From NCBI RefSeq assembly GCF_022605725.1, contig NC_065550.1, forward strand, positions 7,626,001-7,690,000: DNA of 64,000 nucleotides. The letters are read 5' to 3'. The translations under genes and the position numbers were made by a program. Source of the DNA: Anthonomus grandis grandis (taxonomy: Eukaryota > Arthropoda > Insecta > Coleoptera > Curculionidae). The notes beneath the pieces are model-generated. The model had not been told where the DNA came from. It made no database searches and saw only the letters and a list, made by a program, of their open reading frames with translations. Position 1 is the stretch's first letter. Each line of letters opens with the position of its first letter. Positions 38,901 to 53,900 of this stretch are shown here, piece by piece.

Positions 38901-41900
38901 GTGCTCCATTATATCCGCCATGTGAGACTGATGAACAGTTTCATAAAGAAGTGTTTGAGGCCAATAAGCACTATTTTAACCGGCCTAAGGATACTAGCAA
39001 AATTGGTAAGTCAACTTAAATTTCATGTTATTTTATGTTTTATCTTCAATTTTATTCTTTATTTATGCTGCAAGGTTGCAAAGAAAAGGATGCTAGTAAG
39101 TGGGTTATAGTATAGAAATATTCAAATACAATTCGTACATTATGCAATATCACCTTTTTAATTCATTTGCCCGCTAATAACTATAATAATAACAGCTTAT
39201 AAAATGTCAATATTTTTATAAATCATTTCATAATTTATAATTTTGTCAATAAAACCAATTTTGCATTAAAGGATCGGCATTTTCTCAACATTTTCCATAA
39301 AGAAAAAGGTTTTCATCGAAGAAGTTTGAAAACATTGCATTGAAAATTATTATAATATTTAAAAGTTTCATGTTTTCCCTTTGTCTTACAATTCACAATT
39401 CACTTCCTTGCGGTCAATTTAGGAGATTTAGAAGATTCTTGGATCTTTACCAGATTTAAAATTAATTATATTTACTTATACAGATTTTTTCAAAGCCTTT
39501 GATCAGGTTAATCATGGAGTCTTTCTGGAAAAACTAAAGGTTTAAGGTAATGTTAATCCTCTTCTTTAGTGAATATCGGAATTTGTTGGAAGGAGAAGCG
39601 GTAAATCGCGCAGGCCCGTTATCTGATTAAATATGTATTCCATCAAAGAAACTTCAAAAATACGATTATCGCTTATATTGTTTTGCCTTTTCTTAATTGA
39701 ATTAGTCAAAAATCTAAAAAATAGCAGTGTTCGAATATTTGCGGCTGATGTCAACCACTTTAGAAGTATTGAGACCCTGAATGATGCTATTCTTCTACAA
39801 GAGGATTTTCAATCATTTTTTAAATGATATGATTTATACTTAATGTCACTAATATTAATATAAATGCCATAAAACTTTTTCAAGGCAAAGCTGGAAAGGC
39901 CAAAGTACGGATCTAGATGTTTCATTTGGACTAAGGTGAAATTTTTAATCAGTGGTGGAACAAAATAAAGAAAAATCAGTTAAGTGATATTTTTTGACAC
40001 CGTATCATTGGGAGAGATCTGAGAATGAAGAAATAAATAATGTTTTGAATGCCAAAATTCGTTAATTATTCTTATTTTCTTATATTCTTATTTGATCCTC
40101 CAAATTAAAGCTTATTTTTTACTACCCATAATTTTATATATCTAGTACCCATAGTCAAAGACATACACGTATCAGTTAAATAAATAAACAAATAAATATG
40201 TCTTGGTATCAGATACACATTACATTACATTTGCCTAAAAAGGCGAAAATTAGCTAAAGCTACTTTTATCTCTTAACCCTTATAATAATAATAATTACAA
40301 ATGTTTTGACAAAGAGGCAGTAATAGTGATACAAAAATGAACCAAAGAACAAATAGAGAGAAAAAAAAACTAATTAAATACATTTTTAAATTCGCAGAGA
40401 AAAAACTAATTGTGCAATTGTTCCTCTAAGAACAAAGGTTTATAATCATTTTTAAAGTGAGATATTGGTATTGAAAAATTACGTCAAAATAGATTATAAT
40501 TTGTTTCGGCATTGTAAGTATAACTACGTAAGAGCGAGCTACAGTTCGTTAAGGAAGATTCCTTCTTTTAGGAATTCTTAATGCTGGTGGCTACAGCGGA
40601 AACGAAGGCGTTTTGCAACTAATACTCTTTAAGGATGCAAAAATGATGAAGATGGATTAAAATCTAGATAGATAAAAACGGCGAATTTTATTTACTTATT
40701 AAATAACCTTTCAATTACCTCTAAAATTGAAGACTTGGGCAGTCAAGATGCTTGGTTTCATTCCGATGTCAAGTGTTGACTGTTGTTAACTTTTAGAATG
40801 CTTTATTTTTGCTCCATTATTAGGCCAATTTTGGAGTATGGGTCGGTTGTTTGGTTACAATTACATTGAGCAGGTCGAAAAAGTCCAGAATAACTATTTG
40901 AGAATTGCTGCATTTATAAGCTTCGCAGCGCCTGCTGAAAGTTTTTTGTTAGTTGATTGGATTGTTACGCCGTCCAGTCGACTTGGCCCTCCAACTCCTC
41001 TTAGATAAGGTGGTTCCTTCACAGCTGCTATAAAGGGACAGTAAGCCTCTCTGGTTCCTTGATCATATGCGTACGGGGATGGAGGAACATAGTTCAAGGA
41101 AAACGACTTAGTTTGTTTTGATACATGTATTGGGTAACCAGGTGTTTATCTAAGCGGTACAAGGAGGCTTTACCACAATAGCCCGAGGGTAGTGCAGGGT
41201 GTAACTTTAACCATTAGTTAACTTTAGTCTTTAGCTGAGGGAGCGCTGCCAACAATGAAAATACCTAAATTAAGAAATCAGGTTCTAAATCCACCCTAAA
41301 ACTATGCCTCGGGATTCCCCGGAATCTAGCTATTCGAGCGAAGTCTCCCTTCAGATAAGAAAACCGACCGGTAGCTTATGATCAGCCGATTCCCCCAAAG
41401 AGCAGAGTTACAGTTAAAGCAGAGTTAGGCTCAACTGGTTTGTACCTGAGTATAGAGAAGCAGCTCGAAATTATTATCAAATAACTGATGCTTTCCTTCG
41501 ATTTCGGGCTTGTATTTATGCTTAAAAATTATGTCAATAACCCATAATAAAATAAAGATGAATATATGCACAATTGCTAAGGTTGCATTTTGTGCTTCGA
41601 CATTGGGTTATGAAATTGATTGTTTAAAGATTACACCATTGCCAGTTATTTGTTTTAGATTGAGTGTATTTAATTTGGTTGACAGAATGACTTCCTGTCC
41701 CTTCAGTTCCCTCTGGACGAGTCGTATCTTAGACGGGTATGAAGAGCTATGGCTATTGAAAGCACTTTCTGCACCCTCGCCTCTAGTATATATGTATGTG
41801 TATATTGAGAGAGGAGTTCTTTTTCTATAATTTTCACGCCTCACTAGGGAGTGAGGTAAGACTATCTCAGTGTCGGGGCACACTAGTCTACTAGGATAGA

Positions 41901-44900
41901 ATAAAGTAGCTACTAAGTTATTTCTCAACGAATTTTTAATATTTTATTTACATGCCTAATAAACAAAGATGTCGTTACTCTCGTCGATCGATTATAATAA
42001 TAACAAATAAATAAATTCCTGGGTACATAAGAAAAATAAGAAAACCTTAATTAAATTGGTCCAAAATGAATATTAAAAGATCTGGCAAAGTTCCCACGGT
42101 CTAGCCGGTGTTTCAAGCTAGTATTAAACGTAAATTAATCGTTGTCCACCTAACCTGTACCATTCAAAGCAAAGGAATTTTAAAATTTAAACTTACCATA
42201 CTATTAACCATCACTGTATATTGCGGAAGCATTCAACTTTGGTGGCCTTAACATTCTACTTAAAATACTTCAAATGTAAAATTAGCTAAAATTTCAAAAT
42301 CTACCCTCTACCCCGCAGGGGACGAAGAACTGGACCAACTGCGCAAACGCCTGCACGAAACCGAGTTGGCCATGGAACGTATTGTTAATCATATGGCGCA
42401 AGCTCCTTTAATCATGCAGGTGCGCTCCTTTTAACCCCGCTTTTGGAATGTTGAAGAACCAATAAGGTTCGCACGCACCTAAACCATGCCAAGTAGTCTC
42501 CGTTATGCACCCCTAACCTAGTTTTGTCACTTCCATAGGAAGTCGCTTATAAAGCTTGCAGGAATAAAGGGGTTTGTGCTTAATTATTTGGCTCCCCCGG
42601 CAAGTTTGACAATTTTTGCTGCTTTTCAAGCTTTTCATCGCTTATTTCATAATTTTTCATTATAATAATCATTATAAATAAGGGTTGGGTTACATTTTTT
42701 GTTTTGTAAACGAACATCTTATTCCTAGTTGTTAACGCTATAGGAGCCCTACTAGAAGAGTGTGACCAGGAAATTGAGCATCGCACCCAGGCAAAAAGAA
42801 CAACTGCTACCGAACAGGTCATTTTGTATAGTGTTTGCTTCTTACTGTCTGTGCTACGCTTCAACCATATTTTTTTTTATTTCCATGTTGATCAAAGACA
42901 TTAAAAGTAATAGACAACGCAATTGATTCATAATTATTGGCGATCAAAAATGCTTTGTTATTGGTTTATGAGAAATAATGAGAGAGTTCCACAGATTTCT
43001 AATTATGTTTTGACAATCTTGCATATTATTCGTACGCTAGCTAAAAATTAGAGTGGGCGTATAGAGTAACATCACATATATATTATCACATCACATCATA
43101 TATATAGAGTAACATCACAATTTGCCGTAAAAATAAAAGTTTCTTATGTATGTTAAAAATAAGTGATACTTATAATTTTATATACGCTGCGATGTCATCG
43201 TACTGTGCTAAAGAAACTATTAAGAAACTTATTACCGACAAAAAAAGATAAATCTGAGTTTAAATAATCTATTTTGCCCATTGCGCAGACCTGTGTAGTT
43301 AATATGAAGCAACGTAACAATCCTTGATCGAAGTTGTTTCTAAAGATTACGCAATTATGAAGGACTATCTATCTGCTTTCATAATACTACTGTCATTTGC
43401 TATCATAAAGATACTTGATGAATCATGATCTAGCTAAACTGAAAATATGAAATAAATGGTATCTTTCGTTGCATAATACATGTCCCAAGTACACCTTTTC
43501 TTACCTTTCATCGCGTCGAACAATTCGCGTTCTCTTCCTATCGTTCTCAAAATTTCCTCGTTTGTTTTTCTTGCTATCTATGGGACTTAAGATTTTCCGA
43601 TAGATCCGCATTTCAAATGCTTCCAGTCTATTCATTGTGCTAACCTTCAATGTCTAGCCTTCCACACCATACAATAGTGCGGACCATATGTAACATTTTG
43701 TGAACCTTACTAAAGCTAACCTAACCTCAGATTGAGGTCAAAGTCAATGTTTTTTATGTTGGTGTTAATTTCCATAAATCAGCCATATATTCCAACCATA
43801 TCCAGGAGCCTTTGGAGGTCATTTATATTACCTGCTATAAGGACTATTTCATCTACATATCGTATATTGTTGATCCATTTACTTTGATGCCTAACTGTTG
43901 TTCTTCGAAAGCTTCTTTGAACATGTTCTCAAAATAAATGTTAAATAGAAGTGGGGACCTTTCCTAATTCATAATTATTGGCGATCAAAAATGCTTTGTT
44001 ATTGGTTCATGGGAAACAATAACAGAGTTTCAGACATATCTAATTGCTTTTTGACCATCTTGCATATTATTCTTATGATAGTTAAAAATTTTTTTTTAGC
44101 AATGCCGTCGAGTAACATTATAATTTGCCATATGCCAAGGGTACATCCCTGTCTTACACATCTAAGGATTTTCTGTGCTTTTATAACTTCAAAGTACTTC
44201 TTTTTTAACTTTTTCTTTTTAATTTTGTCGTGACTACACAATATTAAATGCATAAAAGATAGAGAGTTAGAGATATTATGAATTTCAAATGCGACCTTAA
44301 TGATGATCATTTGGACAACTCTCTGAAAAATAAAAATGGTGGTTAAATGACCATCGTGGCTCATATGATGACATATTTTGTTTTTTGAAGGTGGTAGACA
44401 ATGGTACAGTGAAAACATCTTGTCGGACTTGCATTGTCTTATTTATTTAATGTAACACGACGTTTCGGTTGGTAAGTATCTCCAACCGTTATCAAGTGTA
44501 AACGTCAGTTTACACTGTGTAAACGTCAGTTACACAGACGAAATATTTATATGTAGGATAAAATAATTCGAACCGTATTTTTAAGGTTAATTATATTATC
44601 TAGTTTTTAGTTTTAGTTATATCTTGAAGCTAAGGAAAATTTTGGTAATGTTTTTTTTTAAACCTCTTCTCTTAAATCATTATTTTTATAAGACTAACCT
44701 TAAGGAGTTAATATTTCTTAGATGCTAGTTCTTAATTATAGATTTTATTATAATTTATTGCATTTAGTATTGGCATTAGGATTTTTTAAGTACTCTAAAT
44801 ATTGTTAGCTATAATTCAATAGTTTAGTTTTAAATAAGATGATTAGAGTAGTCCCAGGCCAGACCTCGCCGTCCTTTTATTTATGATTTATGTAAATAAT

Positions 44901-47900
44901 ATATTGAGATAAATAAAAAATATTTATTATTATTATTATAAAAACGTCAGTTACACAGACGTTTACACTTGATAACGGTTGGAGATACTGACCAACCGAA
45001 ACGTCGTGTTACATTAAATAAATAAGACAATGCAAGTCCGACAAGATGTTTTCATGACATATTTTGTTTGTTGAAATGTTCATCTCTGCAGCGTAAATTA
45101 GATTATATGCCTATAATTTCGCATTTAATCTTCTACCGGTGGTTATGGTATAGTTTCTCGTGGTGTGAGGGATGTTGAGGGATCTCGTTGCAATAGAATC
45201 CTGCCAACACCAGGATTCTATTGCAACCAGAATTATTTAATTTCTATATCTTCCATTTGCCCCCAAAAAAAATCTCTAATCATATTTCAGGAAAGGAGGA
45301 TGACTCCGGACCAAAACGCCTACCAAATAGTCACCGCTGGAAAATGTATTGTATGTTTTATTAAACTGTCTTGGATTTATTATATCGGTTTGGCAAATTC
45401 TCCGCGCAATTTTTTGTTAAAATCTGCTAAGTAGCGACAAATCACTCTTTTTGGATTTTCGAAAACACTTTCATCAACAATACCAGTATTGTATTCCAAA
45501 CAGCCTCTACCTAGGGGATTATTGAGTACCGATCGAGTTTTTGCTCGAATTTTTATGAACCAACTTTAAATTATTCTGTTAGAACCTTTGCATTAAAATG
45601 ATAAATACAATTCCCGAAAGAGACTTTTTTTCAGTTATACCCTACACATCTTGAGATGTGTATGTGTATAGTTGACAAACAGTTTGTCATAAACCAACTT
45701 AGCGCATGGGATGACTATATTTTATCTTCATCTATTCCATATCATCTTCTGCGAGAGGGCGTCTTCAAGTAAACGAGGAGCGGTCAAAATATGCATATTT
45801 TGCTATTTACTTTAATGCATGGTTACTTTAATGCATGATACTTCATCGATAGATCATCGATACACCCCATTTTGCCCAAGACCTAAGGTTGCACTCCTAT
45901 AAAATTCAATTCGTGCAAGAGTTAAAACCCTAGGATGCCATTCAGAGGCTAGAGTTCATAAACTGAACAATTAAACGCTTACAAAGATCTTATTCTCGGA
46001 TAAAAGTCATTTCGCATTTCGTCAACACCGTCGCTATTAAGATCTCCGTGTGAAGACTGATATGGGGAGCGGCATCAGGCGTGAAACTTTTAAGAATGGA
46101 TGTATGTAATATAAGAGGTCTGAACACGAACATAAACGCCGTGCACCAACATCTGCAAATAAACAAATCTCTCATTTCTATTATAGCAGAGTCGAAAGTG
46201 AAGTCGGAAACAACCAGACAGGTATGGAGGCTTATATTCTAAACACATTCAAAAAGCTCTTTAGACAGCAATGTGATTCAGTAAAAGTTGCACCAAGTAA
46301 GTCAACAGCAAAAGTGCTGCTTATCGCAAATGGCGCCCTGACCTAAGCCCTGCAAATCGTTTCAACTTTGCTGCCTTGAGAAAACCGTGCAAGCAGACGA
46401 TCGATACCTGCAAAGAAAAATATAATGAGAAAGTGAAGAACCAACTTCTCAATTGCCCAAATGGAGCAAAACCGTTCTAGTCTGTCAAAAATTCCACCAT
46501 TAACTAGAGTAGATGGTTCCATTGCAATGACCGCAATGCGAAGCAGGCTTGCTGAGTTAGATGTTCGCACAATGCAAAACATCACCAACTTCGCCTAGAA
46601 AGGCTTCTTTGATGCCAGAGATAGTCTTCCGTCATCGAGATCTTGAGAAGGTTCTCAAAGGCCGGAACACTAACAAGGCCACTGATGGAATACTGCCCAA
46701 ATATCTGGAGTTTACCAACATCATTAGCGATCATTAATATGGTTTTCGAAAACACAGGTCTACTGGGGATCAATTGGCCTATATCACACATGCTTGGTCT
46801 AAGGCTATGGAGAAATATGGTGAATTCCATGCATTAGCTCTGGATATTTCATGGCGAAAAGGCATTCAATAGCGTCTGGAATGAAAACCTCTTAAACAAA
46901 CTGTATTCTTATAGTTTGCCACCAACCCTCGTTGCTTGGCTTGGAAGCTTCCTCGGCCAATGGGTTCTCCATCCATCCACGTTGTCGTCGATGGACACAC
47001 GTCGCACAGGATTCAAATTAACGCTGCTGTCTCTCAGGGATGCATTTTGCCCCTTACCCTCTTCATGTTATATATATATATATAACAACGACCTTCTCCA
47101 CAAGACTTCGAATGCAATTTACAGCTTCGCTGATGACATTGTTGTCTTCCTTCCAGTCGCCCAACCAGATAACTTCAGCCGTAACCCAGTGTTATAGGCG
47201 TCGCCAGGTACACCATAACACCATTTACATGTACGAGTGGGGTGAGTCCAATCTGATTGAGTTTAACGTATCTAAGACTCACGCTGCTGTATTTACAAAG
47301 AAAGTACTCTGTCGCCCCAAGCCTTATTATATCCTGGATTACTTTGCCGCAGTCTCTCTTTAACTCTTCAAAACGAAAAGGTTATGTACACCATAACATT
47401 TGTTAATGCTTTTTTTAGAAGGCTCAGATTCGTCCATCTCTTGAGTATTGCTCTCTCTTATAGAGCTCTGCATCCAAACACACTTTGAAACTGCTTGATT
47501 CCATCCAGAAGAAAGCCATACCATAGAAGAGTCCAAGTCTTATAGAAGATCCAGAAATAACTGACTGCTTAAACAGTTTGGCGCATAGCAGGAAGGTGGC
47601 GGATATATCGGGATACCTTTTTATGGAGAAATGCAAGTCTTTGGAAAATTACAACTTGTAGAACGTTAAGAAAAATATCCACAGACACTTTCGTAGCATT
47701 GGCGCTACTCATAATACTCGAGTACCATAGGGTTTGCCCTTTTATGTCAGTGTATTCCGTAAAAAAATGCAACCAATGAAGATGAGAGAACACGTACTCA
47801 TAGAGTGAATTCAGAGCGTTATGTGAGAATGTTAAATTAATTTTTGTTGCCTGAATTGCAGAATTTTTCTGGCTATATGGAATGGATAGAGCAATGTCAC

Positions 47901-50900
47901 ACGCGTCCAATGAATCTTTGCCACGAATTCGTGAAACTTTTCCGGGCAAATTAATCTTGAGATGAGGTGACATAAATTGGCCCTGTCGCAGTTCTGATTT
48001 GAGTGGACTTTTTCCTGTTAAATCTATCTTAAATCTAAAGTTTACATTAATAAACTAACTTCCCTGGCGCAGTTAAAACAAAATATTCGCCACGTAATAA
48101 GAGCTATCACGGAGCCTGCCTGCCAATCTGTCAACCGAAATTTTAATGTTAGAATGTATCGTAAACGTGAGGGAAAACATTTGGACGACCTAATTTTAAA
48201 AACTAATAAACATTATAGGGCTCATTTTATTTTTTGTCGATTTTTCAAATATAAAATTTCTTTTGAAACATCTTGTACTATATTATGATTCTGTTCTTAT
48301 AAGCATAATCTTCTCTAAAGCATAAGGCCAAAATTGACATATCTTAAACACAAATCCATATTAGATCTGGTCGATAGAATATCGAATAAACCAATCAAAG
48401 TTGATAACATGAGGCGCATTTAAAAAAAAAATGGTCTACACAATAACATGCTATTTTAAAATTTAAATAATGCAGTATATTAATTTTAATGTCTTTGTTG
48501 TTAACGCATCGTTGGAAAATGTTATATAGGGTCGTACAAATACAGGAAAAAGTCTAATAGTATACACCCTGTCTAATACTAGTATACCCCAGAATAAATG
48601 TAGTAGCTTAAACCATATAAATAATTTTTATTGATTTTTATATTTTATACGTATTATTTTTATCAGTTTGGCCCGTATGTTACATTACTGTAGGTCACAT
48701 GCGAGTTTTTTTGCTGGCATTTTCCTGAGCTTGCCGCTTTGATATACTATATTTTATTTTGCTTGAAGCGCCAACAAAATGCTATTTTTAAAATAATTAT
48801 GCTTAATTTAGCTGGTTTGGATTTTTTGTGGTTGCTTAGACAATTAAAAATCTGTGACTAGTTTTATCTATAATGAACATTGGATACTAAATAAAATAAA
48901 AAGTTTCTTTTATGTATGAGTGTTTAATAATGTCCCAATACTTAATTGATTATTCAAATATATGTCAAATTCATATTAGTTCTGTTGTTGAACCTCCAGT
49001 AAAAATTATGAGATTAAGGACATTTATTTATTATACGCCGTAATTTCTTCAGTGAAGTGAGTACTTACTTGACCTGATGACTGGTGGCAATTAATTATTA
49101 AAAATTGAATTAAAATTAATTTTATCAAATGCTCATCGCTATTTGTTAACAACATTTCAAACCACTTATAACCAATCATTTTAATTACCTACACTTCTGT
49201 TTGTAGATATTTGACATAATCTTCAAATAGGTGTTAATTATTTAAAAGTTTCAACTGTATTGTTATTATTTTTTATTTATCAACAGGTTAAGCCCAATAA
49301 CTCAAGTAACAAAAATCAAAACTAAACAAAAAAAAAAGGATTAGCTAGATAAAGCTCCCAGAAAAGAGTTTAAAGGTTGAAGGAAATCAAGGCTATATAG
49401 CTCATTGCTTAGTTTTAATATTTGAGGAATGAATGAATTTTTGGCACAGTTTGTCCTGAAAAAAGATACATGGAAAGTTGGATGGACTAACCTATAGAGA
49501 ATATTTAAGTATTTTTTATTTCTTCTACCTGATAAGGTTTTAACAACAAGTATCAAGCAGAGAGTCTTACAATGAAATTAAGGATCTTAATGATCAGACT
49601 TGATGATTGGAAAGCCTGAAGTGAATGTACCGACAAAATTTACGCTGAACTGGTTTCAGTCTATGACATACTCCAAGCGGGTTTTGCTGAAGTTACTGTG
49701 ATTAAAATGTATGGTAATACATTTAATGAATCCTAGCAAATTTAGATACTTATTAATAATGTGATTTACATGTGCAGTGAAGTCTAGGTAAAAATCAAGT
49801 TTTAGTCCCAAATCTCTTATCTGCTATTCACACTCTAAAGGAAGATTGTTTATAGTATGATAAATAAAGTTACATTATTATTTTGCCTTAGAAAATTTGA
49901 TAAATTTGCATTTAGAGATGTTAAGATCCAGGCCATTGGCGTTGCAATTAAACTCGTCAGCAAAAAGGAGAAAATGGCTGTGATCAAAACAGAATTTGAT
50001 ATCATTGATCAAAAATCCCTGTAGTACCCCTGAGGAGACTGCTAATGGGAAGATGTGAATCTGTTAACCATAAATTAAATTCTACCAGTAAGGTAGCTCC
50101 TTAAGCAGTCCAAAATAGAATCCGATATGCCAAGACCAAAAAGTTTACTGAGCAAGATCTCATGAGTCATCCTGTCAAATGCTTATAAAAATCAGTGTAA
50201 ATGGAATGCATCTCCTGAATGCCCTCGAAGGCACTTGCCTGTATGTCAGCATAAATGACCCAGTTCACTTCTGCCAATGATTCAGTTTAAAACCATATTT
50301 TTCCTGAATAATTTCAATTATTTAAGTTCAGTTAAGAGGAAGTAATGAACTTGTGACTAAATTTTCAAAAACTTTAGGGATGATGTTTAAAATACATATT
50401 GACCGATAATTCTTTTCTGAGGTATCACCAGACTTATGGATAGGAATTACATAACTCATTTTCCAGAAATTTTGGAAAGTGACTGATTTTATATAAGATA
50501 TAAAGCTCTAGATATAAGGATAAAGCAACAAAATTTAAGTAAAATGGGATGTATATTGTCAGCATCAGTTCCTTTATGAGGGTCAAAACTTCCTAAGTCT
50601 CTGTAAACATCTAAGATTGAAATAGAAAAGCTGCTTAAGTTGTGGGGACTTAGATTATTTGCAAAAGGTATATTCATGACTTGACTGGTATACACGCAGC
50701 GAAAATAGTAAGCAAAAAGTTGAGCAGATCGCGATCCCATTATAGTCTTTCTGTCTTTGAGAAAAGAAATTAGGTGGAAGCTTTCCAGTACTTGGTATAG
50801 AATTAGTGAAAGACTATAATTCCCGAGGATTTTGATACAATGCTGCCTCAGTGTCTCTAATATAGTTCTCGCAACAAAGCTTAGCCCAACTTTCATATCG

Positions 50901-53900
50901 TGAGCACAAATGGCCTGTCTAGATTCTTTGTAAGCAGCAATTTTCTGAATAATTTGTATATAATTATATAAAGAATATCATAAAAAATATTTCACAATTC
51001 CTCGCTCGCTTTGCTGGATAAGAGGTTGTTCCAGATACAAGATGTTCATTATTCGTGATGAAGTCAGCTGCTTTGAAGTCATAATAGTAGCCAGTTTCAT
51101 GTGGATTATTATTGTTGCAGTTGCGCAATGATATCTCAAACTGCAGTGGAGGATGGTTATTATTTATGGGAGCCAAGTACTCGCCAATATCTAATTTGAA
51201 GGCACGTCTTTTCGATTAATGCAGGACAAGGTCAAGGATAACTTTGTTTATATTTGGAATATTATTGAACTGAAACCAGTTGTACAACAAACAAGTTTTA
51301 GACATGTGCATGATCTTATATATTTCAGCTGGTGGTACATAGTTTTTGACTATTAGATAAGTAGTAAAGCAAAGATCATTAATGGTCCATGTAGCTTTAG
51401 GAAGATTGAAGTCATCTAGAATGCAGGGAAATAGCGAAAAAATCTCGCCTAGATTATGACTTTATTTTTCTGCAGGAAGAAAATGCTTTATGCACACCAA
51501 TTTGTTCCAGCATGGTTTCTGGGTTCGTGTGGGACTCCCTATTCTTAGGTTTACCCACAAACCGCCGGCTTCTAGCGCCAATTTGGACCCGTTTTTCACA
51601 TTTCCTCAAAATTGACACCGTTTTTTTCTTTTAGTTTATTACTATTTCCATGAAGTTTTTTATGTCTTTCCAAGTCTCTTTCTTTTGTAACATTATCTCC
51701 ACTATGTATGTTTCCGGGATTTATCATTCAAATGCCTACATTATTACTGAAACTTTCATATTTCTCTAATGGTGAGATGGGTGGTAGATAAATACATCCT
51801 AGAAGCATCTGATGCTTCCTGTTCCTATTTTTGAAAAGACCTGTTTAATGTTGCCCTGATATGGTCAGTCTCGGACATAGCAATGACATTAAAACGGGAG
51901 GTTAAGACATTGCATTGTAGAGACTACGAACATTCTAATAATACACATTTCGTTTTGATTTTGCTAGTGATGTTCTGAATGAGCTTTACTAGCGTTCAGT
52001 AGTTTTTTTTGCACAATCCAAGGTAGTCCCCTTATATACTTCATCATGAAGTCACTCTCCCCACCATTCTTGCGTTTTTTTAATTCCTCCAGCACCGATA
52101 TTTCTAGCTCTCTTTGTTTTGAGGTTAAATCAAATGTTAAATAATATTTTTTACCTCTAAGGTTATGGCGGTTTCATATTGCATTCTGGACTTCTATATG
52201 GAGAGCTCAAACCTATTTTAACAGGGCAAACATTTCTACTGTGTGCGTGATAACCTAGTTATTGTTGGCGCAGCACTCATAACATTCTGAAGAAAATAGC
52301 GAACTAGCATATCATCATTCTCGGACTCAAAAAAGAACAATAAAGAGCAAAAGATTGTTGGTTCTGTTCTGTTGATCATCCAGTTCGGTAAGCAATTCAA
52401 CATCTCAAGAAAAGTGTGGTATATTTTTACTGGATAGATTAGATTCACCTCCGCCTACATGATGGTAAAAGCAGTACCCACTGATTCGCGAATTAGAAAT
52501 TATTTACGTGATTGAAAGTGAATTGAAAATATTTTCAATAAGTTTAGCTAAGACTATAAATATTATTTATGCTTGTATATGGTGAGAAAAGTAGCACATA
52601 CAACGAAGTTCGAATAATCTTTAACAATAAATATCCGAACGGAGAACCAGTCAGTTACTTTACAAACAGTAGAATTGAAGCTTACTGGAGAGAGACTGGA
52701 ACTGTTAACAATTTTGGCAGACCAGGAAGGACTGATGTTCCTAATGATATCCTGGTTTCATCACAGAAAAATCCAAACCTCTCAACTACTCGACTAGCTT
52801 TCGATAACATGCTTCATAAAACGGCTAATGAAAATTACTAAAGAAAGAAAAGTTGTGAACAGATTAATAATACTATATTTTTGGAAGTTACTTTGGCGGG
52901 ATAGAGTTATCTTGACTTTTTAGTAAACGGCTTGATTCCAGCACAGACATGGCAAACCAAGCGTTATGGTCTCAACAAGATAGGGAGCCTCTCCACTATG
53001 CTGCGAATATTAGACGAATCCTAGATAATATAAGATAGATAAGCCCCACCAGCTTGATATCGCAATGTGATTAAAGAACGTAATGTAATTAGAAATATTT
53101 CTCGAGGTACAGTTGAAAATGCACAGCAAGCATTTTTTGATTGTCTGGGGTACTGCAGAGCTTTTATTGACGAGCACTTTCAGCATTTGATAAAATAAAT
53201 TTTAAGTATATGGAATTTAATTTATCAATTTATAGTACAATACGTATAAGACATTATATTATATAAAACATGTCCAGAATTTGCCGGAGATTCCATTTAG
53301 GAATTTTTTCCTGTCGTACTTTCTTGCAAACCCTGTATATTTATATTTGCTGTCGAAATTTGACCGATCCAAAAATAAAATCGACATGTCCGAGAATAAA
53401 AAAAAAACTTTTATTGAATTTATCCGTTATATAGGCATGTTATTTTTTTTTTCACATTACTACCTCAAAATTATAAGGTAATCAAGTAATCTGTCATCGT
53501 TTCTATATTTTTAGCATTCTTTTTTATTTGTTCCATTCTTGGAGGTCGCTTAAATCCTCAGATATCCTATGTGGCTATTTATAATAATTTTCTTTAATCT
53601 GATTTTCCTTTTTTTTTTGGTCATAATATATTAACAAAAATTATTAAATTCGATGGAGTTTAGTAGTGTTCCATATTTTTAATGGCTGTTCTGACCATAT
53701 TTCGCCAGATCTAAAGCTTGCCCTTCTCCAGCCCTCCTGGAATCACAGGCACATTCCAGGAGAAGCTCGCAGCTCATGGTTTGTAGATAGTACGAACTAG
53801 GATATAAAAAAGGATTTACAAAAGATAATACCAATAACGCTCTTCACAATATTAGTAAACATTAAACCAAGATAATGCATATAAGCTCCTTGTAGCAAGG

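Larger units (their letters stand above)
39006..42318. other. RIC3 intron 5
   Basis: Holds three LINE pieces (listed separately). The stretch 41,100-42,300 shows no recognisable gene or repeat. Confidence 0.6.

Noticed and set aside
42541..42584. Exon-like segment GAAGTCGCTTATAAAGC after CTTCCATAG in intron 6
   Set aside because: Open after exon 6 for 14 codons, but no donor leaves it in a phase that continues without a stop; kept only as a remote alternative 3' end.
43999..44418. 139-codon minus-strand ORF
   Set aside because: Spans the 125-bp direct repeat and the edge of the inverted unit; composition is low-complexity and no domain is seen.
44410..44512. Functional hammerhead ribozyme
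   Set aside because: The core reads TTGATAA instead of CTGATGA, changing conserved positions, so activity is not claimed; only the resemblance is reported.
47569..47973. 134-codon minus-strand ORF
   Set aside because: Overlaps the plus-strand LINE remnant and has no recognisable motif; likely chance.
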